Part shown: in pieces, positions 1 through 5,562 of the stretch
Numbering within the stretch: position 1 is the stretch's first letter
Layout: each line of letters begins with the position of its first letter
Assembly (NCBI GenBank): GCA_003533825.1
Contig: DQCG01000320.1
Location: 2,053 to 7,614 of the forward strand
Reading direction: 5' to 3'
Source of the DNA: Phycisphaerales bacterium
GTDB taxonomy: Bacteria > Planctomycetota > Phycisphaerae > Sedimentisphaerales > Anaerobacaceae
DNA: 5,562 nt
The notes under the pieces: model-generated
Databases searched by the model: none
What the model was told of the DNA's origin: nothing
The model's input: the letters and a program-made list of their open reading frames with translations, nothing else
Translations under genes and position numbers: made by a program

Positions 1-323
1 CGGATGATGGAATACTTGTCGGCCTGCTGTGCCAGCAGCGGAAGCATTTCGCCGATCCGGATGCCTTCAACGTTTGTGGGAATCGGCTTTTTATATGGGC
101 CGCAATAGTCGTCGCCCGCCTCCGGCTTGGGATCGAAGGTGTCCAGATGGGACGGCCCGCCCCACATCCAAATCTGTATGACCGATTTGGCCCTGGGATT
201 CGGCGGTGCCGACTGTGCCCTGAGACCCAAAGGCTCGACCAGCACCAGTCCTGCCGCCCCAAGAAGCCCATGTCTCAGTGCCTCTCGCCGAGTAATTAAA
301 TATGTTGTTTTTTGCTTTTTCAT
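1..323 (-). CDS. DUF1501 family exported protein, N-terminal part (runs off left edge)
   Basis: This is the first 107 codons of a DUF1501 protein; the rest lies beyond base 1. The ATG at 323-321 is preceded at 9 bases by AGAGGT, which supports this start. Residues 12-13 are a twin arginine in TRREALRHG, followed by a hydrophobic stretch (about 18-30) and a small-residue region near LRAQSA (35-40), as in a Tat signal peptide. Residues 50-67 read QIWMWGGPSHLDTFDPKP, the hallmark opening of DUF1501, a family related to the alkaline phosphatase/sulfatase fold. GPYKKPIPTNVEGIRIGEMLP and LAQQADKYSII follow as in full-length relatives of roughly 400-480 residues. It lies 78 bases behind a DUF1549/DUF1553 gene on the same strand, its usual partner in planctomycetes. 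The reaction catalysed is not known; the pair is often linked to surface or polymer metabolism by inference only. Family assignment is firm; whether the gene is intact cannot be seen. Confidence 0.93.
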   Translation of the reverse strand, partial: MKKQKTTYLITRREALRHGLLGAAGLVLVEPLGLRAQSAPPNPRAKSVIQIWMWGGPSHLDTFDPKPEAGDDYCGPYKKPIPTNVEGIRIGEMLPLLAQQADKYSII

Positions 324-332
324 TTGACCATT

Positions 333-338
333 ACCTCT
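333..338 (-). promoter_or_regulatory. Ribosome binding site of the DUF1501 gene
   Basis: AGAGGT on the minus strand lies 9 bases before the ATG at 323. An overlapping upstream ATG in another frame (the AATGG beginning 6-7 bases upstream) meets a stop after two codons, so 323 is the start. Confidence 0.65.
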
Positions 339-349
339 TTTTTCACTGG

Positions 350-364
350 ACCGGCCTGGCCGGT
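350..364. repeat. GC-rich perfect palindrome between DUF1553 and DUF1501 genes
   Basis: ACCGGCCTGGCCGGT has 7-base arms around one central base. As RNA it can fold into a 6-bp stem with a 3-base loop. It lies in the 78-base gap between the two minus-strand genes, 11 bases ahead of the DUF1501 ribosome binding site. The minus-strand transcript continues into A-rich rather than U-rich sequence, so it is not a Rho-independent terminator. It could be an mRNA processing or stability element, or a protein-binding site; function is unproven. Confidence 0.5.
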
Positions 365-401
365 TCCTCCATTATTGCCGAACAGGCGGCGTCTGGCCAG
401 C

Positions 402-2018
402 CTAATGTCGGTATAGAAACTCCTTGCTGTTGATCAACGCCCATGCCAGGTCATTAGTGGCCTGTCTGGTATTCATTCCTTTGGTTTGAAAGTATTGTTG
501 CGCCGCAGTCATCTCAGCCTGTGTTGGATAACGCGACAGAATATTCAGATAGATCAGATTGGTTAACATGCGACGGTTTCCCTTGGCGGTCTTAATCAGG
601 CCGTTCAACCGCGAGCTGCGTTCGATTTTGTCCTGTACATGGCTCGAATTCAAAAGATGCAGTCTCTGGGCATCGGTAGATTGATTGTTGCGTTCGGATT
701 CCAGTCCGGTATCACGAGACGGACGGCCGAACATTTCGAGGAACTGGCTGGTGATACTGCCATCCGCAAGCTCGATGGATCGATTTTCCTCCGGAATGAA
801 AGTGAATGGTTCCGGAATGGGGCTCGAATAACTTTCCTTCGTTCCGGAAATCCAGCACAAGGCATCGATCAGCACTTCCGCTTCGAGCCGACGAACCGGG
901 TAACAGGCAAAAAGAGCCTCGGCTTCGGGATTCTCGCTGCGCGCGATCGAAGACTGCTGGTAGGTCCTGGAGTTTAGAATAAGGCTATAAATACGTTTCA
1001 AATCGTAATCTGTTTTAACGAGTTGATTTTCCAGATAGGCCAGCAGCTCCGGGTGGACGGCCACGTTGTCGGGGCGGATGTCGTCCGGCTCGTGAATGAT
1101 TCCGCGTCCCAGCAGCCAGGCCCAGATGCGATTGACGATGTTGCGGGCGAACCAGGGATTTTTCGGAGCGATCAGCCAATCGGCGAAGACCACTCGTGGA
1201 TCCCGATCCGGCGGAATCTTAACTTTAACACCATCGGGAAAAACAGCATCGAGAGGCTCGGTCTGAGCCGGGTCCAGGTAAACGATCTCTTCCTTCCACT
1301 CGGCTGTCAGCTTGTATGCCACGCGGGAAAAGAAAGCCTCCATGCCGGAACGACGATCTTCGGGCCAATTTTCCAGACGTACTCCCATGAAAGTCAGTGC
1401 CACCGCGCCGGCAATAGCGGAAGGCTCCTGGCCCTGAATCGCACGATAGAAATTCACCTGCGGCACGCGAAAATTGCTGCCGCTCGAAGTCAGCATCTCA
1501 CGCACAAATCGATTGTAAGGCATATTCTCACGGAGGCAATCATGAATCCAGCGATGATAAGCCTGTACCGCGTTGGGCCATAGATTAATGGGAAACTCCG
1601 CCTTGACCCGCAGCAGATCGCACCATTTCAGCGACCAGTAGTCGGCAAACTCATCCCGTCTCAAGAGTGCGTGAATCAGCGCCGCTCGCTTGCGGGGATT
1701 TTTGTCCTCCAGGAATTTACGAACCGCCTGCGGCTCGGGCAGCGTTCCGATGACATCCAGATATACACGCCTGATAAAGACCGCATCGGAACACAGGTTT
1801 GCCGGCTCGATGCCCTTTCTCCGAAACGTTTTCATCACCAGTGTATCGATACGATTGTTCGCTGCAAATTCACCGCTGTTTTCAAATTGTACAAAACGCA
1901 CATCCCTCGGACGATGCCGGGCAAAAAGGGGAACACAAACAGTAAGTATTTGAAGTAGGATAACTGCAAACCGTTTTTTTTTCAGCATTTGAGTCATTTT
2001 TACAGAAACAGACTTCAT
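402..2018 (-). CDS. DUF1549/DUF1553 domain exported protein, short form without CxxCH
   Basis: The protein has 538 residues from the ATG at 2018. That start is chosen because AGGA (2029-2026) precedes it by 7 bases; an in-frame GTG at 2042 has no such site. Residues about 11-33 (KKKRFAVILLQILTVCVPLFA) form a signal peptide or anchor. DUF1549 spans about 55-235, starting at RIDTLVMKTF and including VYLDVIGTLPEP. DUF1553 spans about 272-538, with NPWFARNIVNRIWAWLLGRG, YDLKRIYSLILNSRTYQ, PVRRLEAEVLIDAL, FGRPSRDTG and LHLLNSSHVQDKI. The C-terminus SKEFLYRH is a typical family ending, so the gene looks complete. Many relatives carry an N-terminal planctomycete cytochrome C domain and are much longer; that domain is absent here. 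The usual C-x-x-C-H motif in the middle of DUF1549 is also missing: residues 210-233 read FMGVRLENWPEDRRSGMEAF and onward. It is the first gene of a probable operon with DUF1501. Biochemical function is unknown. Confidence 0.94.
   Translation of the reverse strand: MKSVSVKMTQMLKKKRFAVILLQILTVCVPLFARHRPRDVRFVQFENSGEFAANNRIDTLVMKTFRRKGIEPANLCSDAVFIRRVYLDVIGTLPEPQAVRKFLEDKNPRKRAALIHALLRRDEFADYWSLKWCDLLRVKAEFPINLWPNAVQAYHRWIHDCLRENMPYNRFVREMLTSSGSNFRVPQVNFYRAIQGQEPSAIAGAVALTFMGVRLENWPEDRRSGMEAFFSRVAYKLTAEWKEEIVYLDPAQTEPLDAVFPDGVKVKIPPDRDPRVVFADWLIAPKNPWFARNIVNRIWAWLLGRGIIHEPDDIRPDNVAVHPELLAYLENQLVKTDYDLKRIYSLILNSRTYQQSSIARSENPEAEALFACYPVRRLEAEVLIDALCWISGTKESYSSPIPEPFTFIPEENRSIELADGSITSQFLEMFGRPSRDTGLESERNNQSTDAQRLHLLNSSHVQDKIERSSRLNGLIKTAKGNRRMLTNLIYLNILSRYPTQAEMTAAQQYFQTKGMNTRQATNDLAWALINSKEFLYRH
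1974..1982 (-). repeat. A9 homopolymer near the start of the DUF1553 gene
   Basis: Nine consecutive A bases on the coding strand encode three lysines in the basic segment just before the hydrophobic core of the signal peptide. Such a run is a potential slippage or indel hotspot. The frame is open through it here, so the gene is read as intact. Confidence 0.6.
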
Positions 2019-2025
2019 AAGAATA

Positions 2026-2029
2026 TCCT
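2026..2029 (-). promoter_or_regulatory. Ribosome binding site that decides the DUF1553 start
   Basis: AGGA on the minus strand lies 7 bases ahead of the ATG at 2018. It falls inside the 8-codon extension that would result from using the GTG at 2042, which favours the shorter product. Later in-frame ATGs at 1997 and 1988 have no comparable upstream site. Confidence 0.55.
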
Positions 2030-2108
2030 GTAGTAATGTCACGTAGTGTAAGTTAAATTTATCCGAAATTGTTTCATATCAACTGCGATCAAGCACTCCG
2101 GTTAGCTT

Positions 2109-2148
2109 TTGACACAATCAGATTAACAAATTCATACCGGATTGTCAA
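2109..2148. repeat. Imperfect inverted repeat in the divergent intergenic region
   Basis: TTGACACAATC (2109-2119) and GATTGTCAA (2140-2148) are inverted copies, apart from a two-base CA insertion in the left arm. The right arm contains the minus-strand TTGACA box, so a protein bound here could affect leftward transcription. It may also be chance in AT-rich intergenic DNA. Confidence 0.35.
2120..2148 (-). promoter_or_regulatory. Weak candidate promoter for the DUF1553-DUF1501 unit
   Basis: On the minus strand a perfect -35 consensus TTGACA (2148-2143) is followed after 17 bases by TAATCT (2125-2120), which matches a -10 box at only three of six positions. A start from it would leave an upstream leader of roughly 95 bases before the ATG at 2018. 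A nearer alternative is TTGATA with TAAATT (2082-2056), at a short 15-base spacing. Neither is convincing alone. Confidence 0.25.
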
Positions 2149-2154
2149 CAGGTT

Positions 2155-2174
2155 TTGCCGTGATCAACGGGCAA
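2155..2174. repeat. Bulged inverted repeat, possible operator
   Basis: TTGCCGT (2155-2161) and ACGGGCAA (2167-2174) are inverted copies with one extra G, separated by GATCA. The repeat ends about 33 bases before the extended -10 element of the rightward gene, so it covers the region just upstream of its RNA polymerase site. Regulator binding is a guess. Confidence 0.3.
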
Positions 2175-2207
2175 TATTGTTGCATTCGCCCTTCTGATTT
2201 GTTATCC

Positions 2208-2216
2208 TGCTATAAA
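2208..2216 (+). promoter_or_regulatory. Extended -10 promoter element for the propeller-methyltransferase gene
   Basis: TGCTATAAA fits the extended -10 pattern TGnTATAAT at all but the last base. No good -35 is present at 17 bases, as is common for extended -10 promoters. Transcription would begin near 2223, giving a leader of about 40 bases. That is too short for a riboswitch, and none is seen. Confidence 0.45.
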
Positions 2217-2250
2217 AATTGACTTGAACACTTTTTTTGAGTTCTGAAGT

Positions 2251-2256
2251 GAAAGG
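2251..2256 (+). promoter_or_regulatory. Ribosome binding site of the propeller-methyltransferase gene
   Basis: GAAAGG lies 6 bases before the ATG at 2263, which also begins directly with a signal peptide; both support that start. Confidence 0.6.
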
Positions 2257-2262
2257 TACTCC

Positions 2263-5200
2263 ATGTATAAATACGTATCCTTGTTTATTCTTTTCTCTTT
2301 AATTGTCGCTAATTCCGCACCTACACAAGCTGAGGACTGGCCTACATTCATGCACGATAAACACAGAAGCGGCGTGACCGGTGAGCGGCTAAAGCTTCCA
2401 CTTACCGAATCATGGTTGTTCAAGGCGACCCATGCGCCCCAGCCCGCATGGCCGGAAGCTGCAAAACAGGATTTCTGGCACCGGCAGTTCAACCTCAGGT
2501 CAACTGTAACCTACGACAGGGCATTTCAAGTCGTGGGGACCGGCCAGACATTATTCTTTGGCTCATCAGCAGACGATAAGGTCTACGCACTGGATGCGCG
2601 GACCGGACGGCAGCGATGGAATTTCTTTACGGAAGGCCCGATCCGGCTGGCCCCTTACATCTCGGATAACAAGGTATACGTGGGTTCTGACGATGGCTGC
2701 GTTTACTGCCTCTCGGCCAACAACGGCTCGCTAATCTGGAAACATAAGGGAGCCGAAGCCGACCGCATGATTCCGGGCAACGGTCGAATGATATCGATGT
2801 GGCCGGTACGAACCGGCCTGCTGGTCGATGATGGGATTCTGTACTTTGCCGGCGGCGTGTTCCCAAATCAGGGAACATTTCTGTCGGCACTGAGTGCTCA
2901 AGACGGCTCGGTAAAATGGGAGCAAAGAGTAGCAATATCTCCACAGGGGTACATGCTTGCTTCTGATAAGCGGCTATATGTCCCAACCGGGCGGACCAAT
3001 CCGGCCATTTTCGCACGGACCGACGGCGCAGCATTGGGAGAGCTGCCCAGCGCCGGCGGAACCTTCGCACTGCTGACCGAAAACGTCCTTGTCACTGGTC
3101 CGGGCCTGCGGACAAAAGAGCTTGACGCCAGTGACGTAGAGACAAAGGACAAGATTGCAACCTTTGGAGGCCTGAGGATGCTGGTAAGCGGACCGACAGC
3201 ATATATGCAGTCGGAGAATCAACTGTCGGCCTTCGACCGTGGGGCGTATCTGGGGCTCTCAAAAGAACGAAATCGCCTGATTCGCCGGCGTGATGCAATT
3301 AAGGAACGGCTTAAAAAGACAGGTAAAAACACACCGGAAGCAAAAAAATTACAGGAAGAGATCGTAACTCTCACAAAGCATATCAGTGAACTAACGGCCA
3401 AAATGAAAGATTGTTACCACTGGACGATACGATGCGAATACCCCTACGCGATGATTATGGCCGGCGATGTTCTGTTCGTCGGTGGAGAGGACAAAATCGC
3501 CGCGATCAAGGCCTCGACGGGAAAGACTGTCTGGGACGCCCCTATCGGCGGTAAAGCATACGGCCTGAGCATCATCAACGGTGGCCTCTACGTCAGTACG
3601 GACAAGGGCCGGATACACTGTTTCAGAAGCGGCGTAAAAGAAGACCCGAAAGTCGTCGCTACTGGTACAGACACCAATCCTTACCCGCGTGACGCTTTGA
3701 CACAGCGATATGCTGAAACCGCAAGACTGATCCTCGAACAAACGGGCGTCACCAAGGGATACTGCCTCGTGCTCGACTGCGGACGGGGGCGTCTGACGTA
3801 TGAACTGGCGCGCAGGAGCGAGCTGAAGGTAATCGGCATCGAAGAAGATCCGGGCAACGTGGCCGCCGCACGCGATGCCATCGACAAAGCCGGGCTCTAC
3901 GGCAGAGTTGTCTTTCATCAGAAAGATACCACGTCACTACCCTATACGAAGTACTTCGCTAATCTGGTTGTTTCAAATCAAGCACTTCAGACAGGCAAGC
4001 TCCCGCCCGCATCAGATGCGGTTTTTCGCATACTCAGGCCCTGTGGTGGAACCCTTGCCCTGGTCCGCTCAGGCAGCGCGTTCGACCGGGAACAGCTAAA
4101 AAAGTGGGGCCAACCACATCTCGTCGACTGGAAAACCGAAAACACAGGTGATATCTCCCTGGCGTGGACGAGTCGCCCGGCGCTGGACGGTGCCGGCGAA
4201 TGGACGCATACCTACGCCGAACCGGGCAATACCGCCTGCAGCGGCGATACAATCGTCAAGGGCAAGATGGCCGTCCAGTGGTTTGGCCGGCCCGGCCCGC
4301 GGCGAATGATAGACCGTCACCACCGTAATGTGCCACCCTTGTTCAAGGACGGGCGTCTTTTCGCCCCGGGCGATTGTATAGTTTACGCCATAGACGCCTA
4401 TAACGGGACAATCGAGTGGCAGGTAGAAGTTCCCAAATCCCGCCGGCTCGGTGTGTTCCTGGACTCCGGCAGTATGGCAGTTGACAAACAATGCCTTTAT
4501 GTAGTCGCCCAAGACAAGTGCTACAGCTTCGATGTTCGCACTGGCCGCAGCAGCACGAGCTTCGAGATGCCTCAGCTAATCGAGTCTGAGCCGCGAGAAT
4601 GGGGCTATATCGCCTATTCCGGAAATCTTCTTTTCGGAAGCGGCCGCAGGAAAGGCGCTTCCTACACCGAGACAAGCTATAAGGCTGACGATTCGTTATG
4701 GTACAGAAACATGAATCTGGTTACCAGCGACTACCTGTTCGCAACGGACAAGCGGGACGGCCGGCTGTTATGGAAGTACCACGCCGGGCTTATCCTCAAT
4801 ACGACGATTACTGTCGGGGACGGCCGGATATACTTCCTCGAAACAGACAGCCCAAAAGCAATGGCCGACACACTTGGACGTATGCCAGCGAAAAAGTTAT
4901 TCGATGGGGGCAAGCAATATCTGGTTGCTATCGACACAGAAACCGGCCAAGTCGTATACAAAACAAAAATTGATATCACCAATTTCGAAGAACCCGTATA
5001 TCTAAATTATGCCGGAGGAGTGCTTCTGCTGAGCGGCTCCAGGCTCCTCGCAGATCGCGTCTATTATCACTACTGCGCGTATGACGCCCACTCCTGCGAG
5101 GTCCGCTGGCAGGCGGATCACAGTACCGATCTGGCAACCGACGGCGCTCATGGCGAATACAACCGTCACCCGACAATCATCAGGCAGACGGTTTACGCCT

Positions 5201-5499
5201 GGCCATACGCATATAATCTGAAAACCGGAGACAGAATCGAAGGCTGGGAATTTGACCGTCGCGGGCACGGCTGCGGCGGCGTTTCCGCTTCGGCCCAGTG
5301 CCTGTTCTGGCGCGGCGGTAATCCCTGGATGTACGACCTCGGCCCGGAGGGCGGCCCGCAGCGATTGACCGCAGTGTCACGGCCCGGATGCTGGATCAAT
5401 ATGATTCCCGCCGGCGGGCTTGTACTAATCCCAGAGAGCAGCTCGGGCTGTACGTGCGGCTTTGCCGTGCAGACGTCCCTGGCACTTGTTCCACAATAG
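2263..5499 (+). CDS. Exported PQQ-like beta-propeller protein with embedded SAM-methyltransferase domain
   Basis: The protein has 1078 residues, and signal peptide residues 1-23 end TQA before EDWPTF. Propeller blades with the pattern A-x-D-x-x-T-G-x-x-x-W appear at 108-121, 147-161, 207-221 and 412-426. A charged coiled coil fills about 331-385. A Rossmann methyltransferase spans about 482-640: motif I LVLDCGRGRL (D505, G507, G509), acidic beta-2 end GIEED (E527), KDTTSLPY (554-561), ANLVVSNQAL (566-575) and ILRPCGGTLAL (590-600). Blades resume at 707-724, 753-770, 825-842, 887-903 and 936-954. The tail from about 1000 is cysteine-rich (HGCGG, RPGCWINMIPAGG, SGCTCG). From memory, this order recurs in large planctomycete proteins annotated PQQ-binding-like or BamB. 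Substrate and cofactor are unknown; PQQ-dehydrogenase catalytic motifs were not recognised. It diverges from the DUF1553 unit and precedes a URO-D-like gene by 16 bases. Family and domains are firm; methyl transfer is inferred. Confidence 0.92.
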   Translation: MYKYVSLFILFSLIVANSAPTQAEDWPTFMHDKHRSGVTGERLKLPLTESWLFKATHAPQPAWPEAAKQDFWHRQFNLRSTVTYDRAFQVVGTGQTLFFGSSADDKVYALDARTGRQRWNFFTEGPIRLAPYISDNKVYVGSDDGCVYCLSANNGSLIWKHKGAEADRMIPGNGRMISMWPVRTGLLVDDGILYFAGGVFPNQGTFLSALSAQDGSVKWEQRVAISPQGYMLASDKRLYVPTGRTNPAIFARTDGAALGELPSAGGTFALLTENVLVTGPGLRTKELDASDVETKDKIATFGGLRMLVSGPTAYMQSENQLSAFDRGAYLGLSKERNRLIRRRDAIKERLKKTGKNTPEAKKLQEEIVTLTKHISELTAKMKDCYHWTIRCEYPYAMIMAGDVLFVGGEDKIAAIKASTGKTVWDAPIGGKAYGLSIINGGLYVSTDKGRIHCFRSGVKEDPKVVATGTDTNPYPRDALTQRYAETARLILEQTGVTKGYCLVLDCGRGRLTYELARRSELKVIGIEEDPGNVAAARDAIDKAGLYGRVVFHQKDTTSLPYTKYFANLVVSNQALQTGKLPPASDAVFRILRPCGGTLALVRSGSAFDREQLKKWGQPHLVDWKTENTGDISLAWTSRPALDGAGEWTHTYAEPGNTACSGDTIVKGKMAVQWFGRPGPRRMIDRHHRNVPPLFKDGRLFAPGDCIVYAIDAYNGTIEWQVEVPKSRRLGVFLDSGSMAVDKQCLYVVAQDKCYSFDVRTGRSSTSFEMPQLIESEPREWGYIAYSGNLLFGSGRRKGASYTETSYKADDSLWYRNMNLVTSDYLFATDKRDGRLLWKYHAGLILNTTITVGDGRIYFLETDSPKAMADTLGRMPAKKLFDGGKQYLVAIDTETGQVVYKTKIDITNFEEPVYLNYAGGVLLLSGSRLLADRVYYHYCAYDAHSCEVRWQADHSTDLATDGAHGEYNRHPTIIRQTVYAWPYAYNLKTGDRIEGWEFDRRGHGCGGVSASAQCLFWRGGNPWMYDLGPEGGPQRLTAVSRPGCWINMIPAGGLVLIPESSSGCTCGFAVQTSLALVPQ

Positions 5500-5515
5500 A
5501 GATTCGAGCAGAAAA

Positions 5516-5562
5516 ATGAATTCAAAACAACGGATCGCTGCGGCGATGAATCATCAGACGCC
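5516..5562 (+). CDS. Start of a probable uroporphyrinogen-decarboxylase/MtaA family gene (runs off right edge)
   Basis: An ATG at 5516 opens a frame of 15 complete codons plus two bases before the window ends: MNSKQRIAAAMNHQT, with a CC dinucleotide that must encode proline next. The pattern M-[NT]-S-[KR]-x-R-[IV]-x-A-A-[ML]-N-H-x-x-P is typical of the N-terminus of the URO-D superfamily. That superfamily covers heme-pathway HemE and the MtaA/MtbA/CmuA-type corrinoid methyltransferases; family members often continue DR[VI]P. It begins 16 bases after the previous stop, with only a weak GAG (5506-5508) as ribosome binding site 7 bases upstream, suggesting co-transcription with the propeller-methyltransferase gene. 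Fifteen residues cannot separate decarboxylase from methyltransferase members, and the call could be wrong. Confidence 0.5.
   Translation, partial: MNSKQRIAAAMNHQT

Noticed and set aside
350..370. Intrinsic terminator between the DUF1553 and DUF1501 genes
   Set aside because: The hairpin is not followed by a U tract on the minus-strand transcript; the sequence there is A-rich.
1023..1583. Long plus-strand open frame (186 codons) opposite the DUF1553 gene
   Set aside because: It lies entirely antisense to a well-supported conserved gene, shows no recognisable domain, and has no convincing ribosome binding site; it is a shadow frame.
1920..1988. Possible lipoprotein signal (LTVC) in the DUF1553 leader
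   Set aside because: Valine before the cysteine does not fit the lipobox, and the hydrophobic stretch continues past it to LFA.
2019..2042. GTG start at 2042 extending the DUF1553 protein by 8 residues
   Set aside because: The best ribosome binding site (2029-2026) lies inside this extension and is well spaced for the ATG at 2018.
2219..2247. TTGACT at 2219-2224 as a -35 box for the rightward gene
   Set aside because: No -10-like hexamer occurs at 16-18 bases downstream, and the start would leave almost no leader before the ATG at 2263.
2202..2492. Minus-strand open frame of 96 codons over the divergent region and the 5' end of the propeller gene
   Set aside because: It overlaps a clear signal peptide coding region on the other strand and ends in the promoter; its product resembles nothing known.
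2263..5499. Annotation as BamB or as a PQQ-dependent dehydrogenase
   Set aside because: Blades alone produce those labels. The length, embedded methyltransferase and cysteine tail do not fit BamB, and dehydrogenase catalytic motifs were not recognised.
1..5562. CRISPR array, insertion sequence, tRNA or phage genes
   Set aside because: No spaced direct repeats, transposase-like protein, terminal inverted repeats or cloverleaf-like segment were seen on either strand.

Overview
The window looks like chromosomal DNA from a member of the Planctomycetota. It carries two divergent transcription units built from families characteristic of that phylum: DUF1549/DUF1553 plus DUF1501 on the minus strand, and a very large exported PQQ-like beta-propeller protein with an embedded methyltransferase on the plus strand. 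Base composition looks balanced (roughly half GC by eye). That composition, together with a DUF1549 protein lacking its usual heme-type cysteine motif, would fit an anaerobic lineage such as the Phycisphaerae/Sedimentisphaerales, but this placement is a weak inference. No tRNA, rRNA, CRISPR array, insertion sequence or other mobile element was seen.

Left part, minus strand (1-2018). A complete 538-residue DUF1549/DUF1553 protein (402-2018) is followed 78 bases downstream by the first 107 codons of a DUF1501 protein with a twin-arginine-type leader (1-323), which runs off the left edge. The order and spacing are those of the usual planctomycete DUF1553-DUF1501 operon. A GC-rich perfect palindrome (350-364) sits in the gap just ahead of the DUF1501 ribosome binding site.

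Middle (2019-2262). This 244-base divergent intergenic region holds the control signals for both units. An extended -10 element (2208-2216) probably serves the rightward gene. A TTGACA box on the minus strand (2143-2148) is a weaker candidate for the leftward genes. Two imperfect inverted repeats (2109-2148 and 2155-2174) could be operators.

Right part, plus strand (2263-5562). One 1078-residue secreted protein (2263-5499) contains PQQ-like propeller blades, a coiled coil, a Rossmann-type SAM-methyltransferase domain, a second set of propeller blades and a cysteine-rich tail. Sixteen bases after its stop, a new reading frame begins (5516 onward). Its 15 visible residues resemble the N-terminus of uroporphyrinogen-decarboxylase/MtaA-family proteins, so the two genes are probably co-transcribed.

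The leftward pair are probably exported proteins, as is the propeller protein. The point most worth pursuing is the apparently exported methyltransferase domain, and whether it works with the URO-D-like gene behind it. No biochemical function is established for any of these genes from sequence alone.
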